Shown one piece after another: positions 1-5,432 of a stretch of DNA of 5,623 nucleotides (within the stretch, counting starts at the first letter, position 1; each line of letters opens with the position of its first letter). The notes beneath the pieces are model-generated. The model was not told the DNA's origin, made no database searches, and saw nothing but the letters and a program-made list of their open reading frames with translations. The DNA is taken from assembly GCA_900313765.1 (NCBI GenBank), contig OMSN01000175.1, forward strand, positions 1-5,623, in the 5' to 3' direction. The stretch comes from an uncultured Eubacteriales bacterium (GTDB lineage Bacteria; Bacillota; Clostridia; Lachnospirales; Lachnospiraceae). Made by a program: the position numbers and the translations under genes.

Positions 1-567
1 GATATCGGCAGGGAGCATGTGGAATCCCTGATGGCACTTGCCGGAATGGATAATGGCAGAAGGATCAGCCTTCCGCAGGACCTGGTGGCGGTCCGGGAAG
101 AGGGGATCATCGCGATCCGGCGCGGGAGAGACTGGAACAGAAGAATTTCCGATGCTCCTGCGGTGGAGATCCCGGCCGGATGCAGCGGTACATACAGCAT
201 AGATGGCTGTGGGACAGTGGAGGTGCGCTTCGGGATCTGGGAAGGGGGGCCGATCTCCAAAAAGAAGTACACGAAGACTCTGGCGTATGATACAATGATT
301 CCGTATATCACGCTCCGCACCAGGAAGGAAGGCGACTGGCTGGTTGTCAATTCCGAAGGCGGGCGCAGGAAACTGAAGGATTACCTGATCGATGAGAAGA
401 TTCCCCGGGACAGACGGGACGAGATCCTGCTCATTGCGCAGGAGAGTCATGTTCTATGGGTGGTCGGACACCGTATCAGTGAAGCAGCCAGGGTATCGGA
501 AGGCGCTCATTACGCAGAGATTATGGTCACCTGCCCAGGCGGGCATGAAGAGCCGAAGGACGGCTGA
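1..567 (+). CDS. tilS: tRNA(Ile)-lysidine synthetase, C-terminal part (5' end outside window)
   Basis: The frame is open from base 1 and stops with TGA at 565-567, giving 188 residues of the end of the protein; the GTG at 19 is internal, not a start. TilS uses ATP to attach lysine to C34 of the CAU anticodon of a minor tRNA-Ile so that it reads AUA and is charged with isoleucine; it acts in the cytoplasm. The N-terminal PP-loop ATPase domain lies upstream and cannot be seen. What is visible matches the C-terminal region: an 'LP' substrate-binding-type segment near the start (ISLPQDLVAV), then the TilS C-terminal fold with LKDYLIDEKIPRDRRDEI (about residues 125-142), the aromatic core VLWVVGHRIS and the closing strand YAEIMV. 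The next gene, hpt, starts 12 bases later, and tilS-hpt-ftsH is the classic Firmicutes order, which strongly supports the call. No odd features are seen. Confidence 0.9.
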   Translation, partial: DIGREHVESLMALAGMDNGRRISLPQDLVAVREEGIIAIRRGRDWNRRISDAPAVEIPAGCSGTYSIDGCGTVEVRFGIWEGGPISKKKYTKTLAYDTMIPYITLRTRKEGDWLVVNSEGGRRKLKDYLIDEKIPRDRRDEILLIAQESHVLWVVGHRISEAARVSEGAHYAEIMVTCPGGHEEPKDG

Positions 568-579
568 CAGGAGAGACTG

Positions 580-1110
580 ATGAAAGAGACAACAAGAATT
601 CTGATTCCGGAAGACAAGGTTGATGAGAGAATCGCACAGCTGGGAGAGCAGATCAGCAAGGACTATGAGGGAAAACAGGTACACCTGATCGGCATACTGA
701 AGGGAAGCATCTTCTTTATCTGTGAGCTTGCCAAGAGAATCACAGTCCCGGTGACACTGGATTTCATGTCTGTCTCCAGTTACGGAGCCGGAACCAAGTC
801 CTCAGGCGTTGTCAAGCTGATCAAAGACCTTGACGAGCCGATCGAAGGGAAGGATGTGCTGGTAGTGGAGGATATCATTGACTCCGGACATACGCTCAGC
901 TACCTGCTGAAGAATCTGTCCAGCCGCAATCCTGCATCGATCCGTCTGTGCACGCTGCTTGACAAGCCGGAGCGCAGGGAAGTGGACGTGGAGGTGGATT
1001 ATCAGGGATTCCGGATCCCGGATGAGTTCGTGATCGGATATGGTCTGGATTATGATCAGAGATACCGCAATCTTCCGTATATAGGAGTTCTGTCACTCAC
1101 AGAGGAGTAA
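580..1110 (+). CDS. hpt: hypoxanthine(-guanine) phosphoribosyltransferase
   Basis: A complete 176-residue protein, the usual length for bacterial HPRT. It salvages hypoxanthine (and usually guanine) with PRPP to make IMP/GMP in the cytoplasm. Visible motifs, in order: the LKG loop (residues 40-42) that contacts pyrophosphate, the flexible SSYG loop (66-69), the PRPP-binding signature VVEDIIDSGHTL (95-106) with the acidic pair E97/D98, the DKPERR segment (128-133) whose K129 should contact the purine ring, and the C-terminal FVIGYGLDYDQRYRNLPYIG block (150-169) with the conserved aspartate D157. The ATG at 580 is preceded by AGGAGA at 569-574. The gene sits between tilS and ftsH with very short gaps, so it is probably co-transcribed with both. 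The family and general role are clear; preference between hypoxanthine and guanine cannot be read from sequence alone. Confidence 0.95.
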   Translation: MKETTRILIPEDKVDERIAQLGEQISKDYEGKQVHLIGILKGSIFFICELAKRITVPVTLDFMSVSSYGAGTKSSGVVKLIKDLDEPIEGKDVLVVEDIIDSGHTLSYLLKNLSSRNPASIRLCTLLDKPERREVDVEVDYQGFRIPDEFVIGYGLDYDQRYRNLPYIGVLSLTEE

Positions 1111-1116
1111 TCGATT

Positions 1117-2919
1117 TTGAATAGGACAACCAGAAGCACAGGCTTTTACATACTGCTTGGCATGCTGTGCATTTTCCTGATCTTTGCGCTGCGTGACAGC
1201 TTCAACGGACGCAGTGACATTACGGAGAGGGAACTGACAGCAATGCTGGAGAAGGGCCAGGTCTCCAAGGTGCTGGTGGTCCAGAATGAGGAGGTCCCCA
1301 CCGGGACCCTGCAGGTCACGACCTCGGAGAATGAAGTCCTGACGGTCAATGTTACGGATACGACCCGGGCAGTTGAGAAGCTGAGTGAGTATGATGTTAC
1401 AGTCAGTATAGAGGACGTGAGCAGGCGCAGTACGCTGTTTACGATGATCATTCCGGTGCTGATGACCGGAGCCCTGGTCGTCTTCCTGATCATGTTCCTG
1501 AACCGCCAGCAGGGCGGCGGCGGTTCTGCCATGATGAACTTCGGCAAGAGCCGGGCGAAAATGTTCACCCCGGATGCCAGGAAGGTCACATTTGCAGACG
1601 TGGCAGGCCTCCAGGAAGAGAAGGAAGAACTGGCGGAGATCGTCGATTTCCTGTCCGATCCGGGCAAGTTCCTGCAGGTTGGAGCCAGGATCCCGAAGGG
1701 CGTGATCCTGGTCGGCCCTCCCGGAACCGGTAAGACCCTGATCGCGCGGGCAGTGGCAGGCGAGGCAGGAGTTCCGTTCTTCTCGATCTCCGGATCAGAC
1801 TTTGTCGAGATGTTCGTTGGTGTCGGCGCAAGCCGTGTCAGGGATCTGTTCGAAGAAGCGAAGAAGAATCAGCCCTGTATCGTGTTTATCGATGAGATCG
1901 ACGCAGTCGGACGCCGCAGAGGTACAGGCATGGGCGGCGGCCATGACGAACGTGAGCAGACACTGAACCAGCTGCTTGTCGAGATGGACGGTTTCTCTGA
2001 GAATGAGGGCATCATCGTGATGGCGGCCACAAACCGTGTGGACATACTGGATCCTGCGATCCTCAGAGCCGGAAGATTTGACCGCCAGGTCACAGTCGGG
2101 CGCCCGGATATAAAAGGGCGTGAGGAGATCCTGAAGGTTCATTCGAAGAATAAGCCTCTTGCGGATGATGTGGATCTGGAGGCTGTGGCACGGACTACAG
2201 CCGGATTCACCGGAGCGGATCTGGAGAATCTGATGAATGAGGCTGCGATCCTTGCAGCCAAGGAGAAGAGAGCGTTCCTGAGACAGAACGATATTGAGCA
2301 GGCATTTATCCGCATCGGAATCGGAGCGGAGAAGCACAGCCGTGTGATCTCTGACAAGGAGAAGCGGATCACCGCTTACCATGAGTCCGGACATGCGATC
2401 CTGTTCCATCTTCTTCCTGATGTCGGGCCGGTCCATACAATATCGATCATACCCACCGGGCACGGGGCGGCGGGCTATACGATGCCGCTTCCCGAGCAGG
2501 ACTACATGTTCGAGACCAGAGGCAGAATGTTCCAGGACATCGTGGTTGCACTGGGCGGCCGTGTCGCGGAGGAACTGGTCATAGGGGATATCACCACAGG
2601 TGCGTCGCAGGACATCAAGCAGGCTACCGCGACAGCAAGGGCGATGGTTACCAAATTCGGTTTCTCGGAGAAACTGGGACCGATCAATTATGAGCAGAGT
2701 GAAGACGAGATCTTCATCGGCAAAGACCTTGCCCACACCCGTCAGTATGGCGAGCGGATCGCTTCCGTCATTGACGAAGAGGTGAAGCGGATCATCGACG
2801 AAGCCTATGCGAAGGCCCGGGAACTGATCACGTCCAGGATGGATGTGCTCGACAGATCGGCACAGCTGCTGATCGAGAAAGAGAAGCTGACCCGTGAGGA
2901 ATTCGAGGCTCTGTTCTGA
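1117..2919 (+). CDS. ftsH: ATP-dependent membrane zinc metalloprotease FtsH
   Basis: A complete 600-residue FtsH, a hexameric membrane protease that unfolds and degrades damaged membrane proteins and some regulators. Segments: TM1 (about 9-25), an extracytoplasmic domain (about 26-106), TM2 (about 107-128), a Gly-rich linker, the AAA+ module with Walker A GPPGTGKT (200-207), pore loop FVG (233-235), Walker B VFIDEID (256-262) and the second region of homology (305-324) with arginine fingers R317 and R320. The protease domain has zinc motif HESGH (422-426; the common form is HEAGH) and the third ligand D499 in TTGASQD. A charged, leucine-rich C-terminal helix ends the protein. All catalytic residues are present. 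The start is TTG at 1117: AGAGGAG (1101-1107) lies 9 bases upstream, inside the end of hpt, and the next in-frame Met falls inside TM1. The short gap and shared ribosome site imply translational coupling to hpt. Confidence 0.96.
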   Translation: MNRTTRSTGFYILLGMLCIFLIFALRDSFNGRSDITERELTAMLEKGQVSKVLVVQNEEVPTGTLQVTTSENEVLTVNVTDTTRAVEKLSEYDVTVSIEDVSRRSTLFTMIIPVLMTGALVVFLIMFLNRQQGGGGSAMMNFGKSRAKMFTPDARKVTFADVAGLQEEKEELAEIVDFLSDPGKFLQVGARIPKGVILVGPPGTGKTLIARAVAGEAGVPFFSISGSDFVEMFVGVGASRVRDLFEEAKKNQPCIVFIDEIDAVGRRRGTGMGGGHDEREQTLNQLLVEMDGFSENEGIIVMAATNRVDILDPAILRAGRFDRQVTVGRPDIKGREEILKVHSKNKPLADDVDLEAVARTTAGFTGADLENLMNEAAILAAKEKRAFLRQNDIEQAFIRIGIGAEKHSRVISDKEKRITAYHESGHAILFHLLPDVGPVHTISIIPTGHGAAGYTMPLPEQDYMFETRGRMFQDIVVALGGRVAEELVIGDITTGASQDIKQATATARAMVTKFGFSEKLGPINYEQSEDEIFIGKDLAHTRQYGERIASVIDEEVKRIIDEAYAKARELITSRMDVLDRSAQLLIEKEKLTREEFEALF

Positions 2920-2936
2920 AAAAACCGTGTCTGAAA

Positions 2937-2972
2937 TGAATAAATAATGCAGCGCTGGCAGTTGTTTATTCA
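2937..2972 (+). terminator. AT-rich hairpin 18 bases after ftsH, possible weak terminator
   Basis: The arm TGAATAAATAATGC (2937-2950) pairs with GCAGTTGTTTATTCA (2958-2972): 11 base pairs with one G-U, plus TGC/GCA after a one-base bulge, closing on a 7-base loop. It is the only plausible end signal for the tilS-hpt-ftsH transcript here. A clean U-tract does not follow (the next bases are AGTTTGG), so it is not a textbook intrinsic terminator. It may instead protect the 3' end, or belong to the control region that starts at 2971. Confidence 0.4.
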
Positions 2973-3029
2973 AGTTTGGACAAACTGCACAAATTTCAAA
3001 AATTTATTTAGACAAGTTTGGGCACACCG
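2971..3029 (+). repeat. direct-repeat pair, 42 bp apart, upstream of glycosidase promoter
   Basis: CAAGTTTGGACAAACTG (2971-2987) recurs as CAAGTTTGGGCACACCG (3013-3029) with 14 of 17 positions identical. The start-to-start distance is 42 bp, four turns of B-DNA, so both copies face the same side of the helix. The first copy is itself a palindrome (AGTTTG-GA-CAAACT, 2973-2986). The second overlaps the likely -35 region. The layout suggests binding sites for a dimeric regulator; the regulator is not in the window. Confidence 0.55.
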
Positions 3030-3041
3030 ATTTTGAAATTT
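2991..3041. repeat. 11-bp perfect inverted repeat interleaved with the direct repeats
   Basis: AAATTTCAAAA (2991-3001) and its exact complement TTTTGAAATTT (3031-3041) are separated by 29 bases. One arm follows each copy of the CAAGTTTGG direct repeat, and the right arm abuts the -10 element. Being upstream of the presumed transcription start it would act as DNA rather than RNA. AT-rich sequence raises the chance of coincidental matches, but 11 of 11 in this setting is notable. Confidence 0.45.
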
Positions 3042-3051
3042 ATGCTATAGT
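3018..3051 (+). promoter_or_regulatory. probable sigma-A promoter for the glycosidase transcript
   Basis: The extended -10 TG-C-TATAGT (TG at 3043-3044, hexamer 3046-3051) is the strongest promoter-like sequence in the gap. No good -35 lies 17 bases from that hexamer. An alternative pairing is TTGGGC (3018-3023) with TATGCT (3041-3046) at 17-bp spacing. Either choice puts the transcription start around 3053-3060, leaving a leader of roughly 125 nt before the ATG at 3184. No convincing catabolite response element was seen. Confidence 0.55.
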
Positions 3052-3053
3052 AC

Positions 3054-3080
3054 TATTGTGTAAAACCCCAATACACAATA
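3054..3080. promoter_or_regulatory. perfect 9-bp inverted repeat at the transcription start, candidate operator
   Basis: TATTGTGTA (3054-3062) and TACACAATA (3072-3080) are exact complements around a 9-base spacer, AAACCCCAA. It starts 2 bases after the -10 hexamer and overlaps the expected +1, a typical place for a repressor operator. If transcription starts near 3058, a GTGTA/TACAC hairpin would also sit at the very 5' end of the RNA. A second TACAC at 3096-3100, preceded by GTTTT (3089-3093), offers GTGTAAAAC (3058-3066) another partner. Confidence 0.5.
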
Positions 3081-3125
3081 CATAAATAGTTTTGCTACAC
3101 CCCATAAGAGAATACCTTCTCCAAT

Positions 3126-3166
3126 GAAAAGGGACAGCGTTCAGGCGTTGTTCCTTTTCTAATTTT
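3126..3166 (+). terminator. intrinsic-terminator-like hairpin in the glycosidase leader
   Basis: GAAAAGGGACAGCG (3126-3139) pairs with CGTTGTTCCTTTTC (3146-3159) over 14 base pairs, two of them G-U, around the loop TTCAGG. It is followed by TAATTTT (3160-3166). An A-rich left arm, GC-rich upper stem and U-rich right side are the usual intrinsic-terminator form. It lies between the promoter and the ribosome site AAGGAAAA (3171-3178), so it could attenuate the gene or end a short leader RNA of about 100 nt. A small hairpin GAGAA-TACC-TTCTC (3108-3121) precedes it. Confidence 0.55.
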
Positions 3167-3183
3167 GATAAAGGAAAACCAAA

Positions 3184-4002
3184 ATGAACGGACAGAAAAA
3201 CCGGGAAACATTCAGTCAGGCCATGCGGACATCCCGTTATGTGATGGAGATGATCCCTACATTGAACAGAGATGCGGTTTTTGCGGATGAGAGTGCGGAC
3301 TATGTCTCCCCCCCGGAGCCAAAGGTCGGGGATATGGTGACATTCCGTGTGCGCACAGCCAAAGCCAATGTGGACGAGGTGTGGCTGGTGAGCGAGCACC
3401 TGCGCCAGAAGCTGGACTTTGAGAAGACGCAGGGTGTCTTTGATTTCTACAGCACCAGGGTGCAGATGGGAAGGGATACTCTGTGCTACCATTTCCAGAT
3501 CATCAGCGGCAATACCCGCCAGATGCTGGGCAAGAGCGGACTTGTGAACCGGCTGGAGGATGTGACAGCCTTCCGGCTGTGTCCGGGATTCTCCACGCCC
3601 GACTGGGCCAAAGGCGCTGTCATGTATCAGATCTACATCGATCGCTTCTTCAACGGGGATCCGTCCAATGACGTGCTGGATGATGAGTATTACTATGTGG
3701 GGCGGCATGCACACCATGTGAAAGAATGGTATCAGAGACCGGAGAGCATGGACGTGGCGAACTTCTACGGGGGAGACCTGGAAGGCGTGCGGCAGAAGCT
3801 GGACTACCTGAAGGAACTGGGGATCGAGGCGATCTATTTCAATCCGCTGTTCGTATCCCCTTCGAATCACAAGTACGATACCCAGGATCAGGCAGGTGAT
3901 CAGCGAAGCGCACGCGCGCGGGATCCGGGTGATCCTGGATGGGGTTTTCAACCACTGCGGGTCTTTCAACAAGTGGCTGGACCGGGAGAAGATCTACAGT
4001 GA
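3184..4002 (+). CDS. N-terminal fragment of the GH13 glycosidase
   Basis: The open frame codes for 272 residues, of which about 235 are homologous; the last 37 are read out of frame. The ATG at 3184 has AAGGAAAA at 3171-3178. There is no signal peptide, so the intact enzyme would be cytoplasmic and act on imported maltodextrins. Residues about 44-130 look like the N-terminal beta-sandwich (CBM34-type) of neopullulanases. The barrel starts at DWAKGAVMYQIYIDRFFNGD (140-159), continues with FYGGDLEGVRQKLDYLKELG (194-213), the conserved region VI strand GIEAIYFNP (213-221), and the family hallmark SPSNHKYDT (225-233). It ends before any catalytic residue and should be inactive alone. Fold assignment is by motif; exact substrate is not known. 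Confidence 0.7.
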   Translation: MNGQKNRETFSQAMRTSRYVMEMIPTLNRDAVFADESADYVSPPEPKVGDMVTFRVRTAKANVDEVWLVSEHLRQKLDFEKTQGVFDFYSTRVQMGRDTLCYHFQIISGNTRQMLGKSGLVNRLEDVTAFRLCPGFSTPDWAKGAVMYQIYIDRFFNGDPSNDVLDDEYYYVGRHAHHVKEWYQRPESMDVANFYGGDLEGVRQKLDYLKELGIEAIYFNPLFVSPSNHKYDTQDQAGDQRSARARDPGDPGWGFQPLRVFQQVAGPGEDLQ

Positions 4003-5188
4003 AGAAGAGGGGTATGAACCCGGCGCGTACCGGTCTTCCGACTCTCCTTATCTGGATTATTTTGCATTTGACCGGAAAGAGAAGTCCGACTGGCCGGAAA
4101 ATGGATCCTACGATGGCTGGTGGGGGCATGATACGCTCCCGAAGCTCAATTACGAGGAGTCGGAGAAGCTTCGTTCCTACATTTTGTATATTGCGCGAAA
4201 ATGGGTGTCTCCGCCTTACAATGCGGATGGCTGGAGGCTGGATGTGGCTGCAGACCTGGGGCACAGCACGGAATTCAATCACAGGTTCTGGAGAGCTTTC
4301 CGCCATGAGGTGAAGGCCGCCAATCCGGATGCTGTCATCATCGCGGAGCATTACGGCAATGCCTCAGACTGGCTTGCCGGGGACCAGTGGGACACAGTAA
4401 TGAACTATGATGCGTTCATGGAACCCATGACCTGGTTTTTTACCGGCATGGAGAAGCACTCGGATGAATTCCGTCCGGAACTGATTGGAGACGCATGGAA
4501 TTTCCGCACTACCATGGAGAGAAATATGTGCGCTTTCATGCAGTCTTCACTCCTGTGTTCCATGAATCAGCTGTCGAACCACGATCACTCCCGGTTCCTG
4601 ACACGAACAAACCATAAGACAGGGAGAGTCTCGGACTACGACTACGATGCGGCATCAGAAAATGTCGATCCTGCCGTGATGCGGGAAGCCGTCATATTCC
4701 AGATGACCTGGCCTGGTGCACCAACCCTGTATTACGGAGACGAGGCAGGCGTGACAGGATTCACAGATCCCGACAGCCGCCGGACCTATCCCTGGGGAAA
4801 GGAAGACCTGCAGATGCTGCAGTTCCACAAGGACGCCATCGCGATGCACAGGGAACACGAGGTGCTCCGCAGCGGTTCGGTCCGGTTCCTGAAGGGAGAT
4901 AAAGACTTCATCTCCTACGCCAGATTCAACAAGGATCATAAGATCGTCTGCGCATTCAATAACTCCGACGAGAAGATGGAAGTGACCCTTCCGGTCTGGA
5001 TCGCAGGAGTGAGCATGGACGGGGAGATGACGCAGATCTTTGCCACGGACGCACAGTCCTGGACAACAGAGAGGAAGAAATATCCGGTAGAGTACGGAGA
5101 GCTGACCGTTACACTTCCGCCCAAAAGCGCAGTGGTGCTGGCAGCACGCCGGAAAGTGAAGTTTGCACAGAAGCCCAGATGGTGGTAA
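3896..5188 (+). CDS. C-terminal catalytic fragment of the GH13 glycosidase
   Basis: The open frame has a GTG at 3896 but its codons continue upstream (CAG at 3893), so this GTG is probably not a true start; only short AGG groups precede it. Counting from 3896, it carries region I DGVFNH (15-20), LPKLN (81-85, close to the MPKLN signature of the neopullulanase subfamily), region II DGWRLD with nucleophile D116, region III IIAEHYG with acid/base E151, region IV SNHD with D230, and GDEAG (281-285). After about residue 325 comes the C-terminal beta domain, ending in PRWW. All three catalytic acids are present, but the first barrel strands are on the other fragment, so a functional enzyme is unlikely without both parts and the missing loop. 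Expected substrates are maltodextrins, cyclodextrins or pullulan. Confidence 0.7.
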   Translation: MISEAHARGIRVILDGVFNHCGSFNKWLDREKIYSEEEGYEPGAYRSSDSPYLDYFAFDRKEKSDWPENGSYDGWWGHDTLPKLNYEESEKLRSYILYIARKWVSPPYNADGWRLDVAADLGHSTEFNHRFWRAFRHEVKAANPDAVIIAEHYGNASDWLAGDQWDTVMNYDAFMEPMTWFFTGMEKHSDEFRPELIGDAWNFRTTMERNMCAFMQSSLLCSMNQLSNHDHSRFLTRTNHKTGRVSDYDYDAASENVDPAVMREAVIFQMTWPGAPTLYYGDEAGVTGFTDPDSRRTYPWGKEDLQMLQFHKDAIAMHREHEVLRSGSVRFLKGDKDFISYARFNKDHKIVCAFNNSDEKMEVTLPVWIAGVSMDGEMTQIFATDAQSWTTERKKYPVEYGELTVTLPPKSAVVLAARRKVKFAQKPRWW

Positions 5189-5189
5189 T

Positions 5190-5417
5190 CTGAAACATAC
5201 TGTATGCGCCGATGCACGGTGCTTCGACTCTGAATGGCTGAAGCGTCAGGCATGCCTGTAAGCGGCAGCCATCCCGAGTCGAAGCAAAACCGCGAAGCGG
5301 GGCTGCCCCCTTCAACCGTGAACAGAAGCTGCGCAGCAGCGGCGGATGTGCGGAAGCACAGCCGGTTCACGGTATGAAGAAGGCAGGCCGTGCATCAGCG
5401 TACGAATAGAGATTCAG
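5190..5417. other. branched structured element (nested inverted repeats), candidate ncRNA or MITE-like insertion
   Basis: Nearly the whole gap folds without crossing pairs. Outer stem: GTATGC (5202-5207) with GCGTAC (5398-5403) and GATGCACGG (5211-5219) with CCGTGCATC (5388-5396). Arm A: GCTTCGACTC (5221-5230) with GAGTCGAAGC (5276-5285), inside it ATGGCTG (5234-5240) with CAGCCAT (5266-5272), tipped by CAGGCATGCCTG (5247-5258). Arm B: CCGC-GAA-GCGG (5290-5300). Arm C: ACCGTGAAC (5315-5323) with GTTCACGGT (5365-5373), containing GCTGCGCAGC (5328-5337) and TGTGC-GGAA-GCACA (5347-5360) with a GNRA-type loop. CTGAA (5190-5194) and TTCAG (5413-5417) extend the symmetry to the edges. No credible protein is encoded. 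It could be a structured RNA, a ddl leader, or a small mobile repeat; I do not recognise the family. Confidence 0.65.
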
Positions 5418-5432
5418 GGGGGATTAACAGAT

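Larger units (their letters stand above)
3184..5188 (+). pseudogene. GH13 neopullulanase/cyclomaltodextrinase-like glycosidase, interrupted by frameshift and deletion
   Basis: One alpha-glucan hydrolase gene is spread over two frames. The first frame carries the N-terminal beta domain and the start of the TIM barrel up to NHKYDTQD (ends 3888). The second frame resumes as QVISEAHARGIRVILDGVFNHCG (from about 3893) and runs to TAA at 5186-5188. In known neopullulanases about 17 residues (YxxIDPxFG plus a helix) separate these two blocks; here almost none do. So at least about 15 residues are lost as well as the frame, which fits a deletion whose length is not a multiple of three, with remainder 2. 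GATCAG occurs on both sides (3886-3891, 3898-3903), a possible deletion microhomology. Catalytic regions I-IV are intact and no other stops interrupt either frame, so the event looks recent. An assembly or sequencing error is the alternative. Confidence 0.75.

Noticed and set aside
1795..2973. A 392-codon open frame on the minus strand opposite ftsH
   Set aside because: It lies antisense to a fully supported ftsH, its product resembles no family, and its codons mirror the ftsH frame. It is a shadow of GC-rich coding sequence.
3308..3314. Run of seven C in the glycosidase N-terminal domain as a slippage or error site
   Set aside because: The frame stays consistent with the expected protein on both sides, so no shift occurred here.
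3886..3901. Programmed ribosomal frameshift at the glycosidase frame change
   Set aside because: There is no slippery heptamer, and conserved residues are missing as well as the frame, so a shift would not rebuild the protein.
3040..3972. A 310-codon open frame on the minus strand opposite the glycosidase fragment
   Set aside because: It is antisense to clear GH13 sequence, runs through the promoter and leader, and shows no recognisable domain.
4936..5370. A 144-codon minus-strand open frame across the glycosidase end and the structured element
   Set aside because: Half is antisense to GH13 sequence and half is palindromic; the predicted product is low-complexity Ser/Ala-rich with no family features.
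5290..5373. Group II intron domain or integron attC site
   Set aside because: The stems and GGAA loop look superficially similar, but no domain V consensus, GTGYG start or attC core sites could be identified.
5189..5432. A promoter for ddl within the gap
   Set aside because: No -35/-10 pair with acceptable match and spacing was found; AT-rich patches such as that near 5400-5410 lack a partner.
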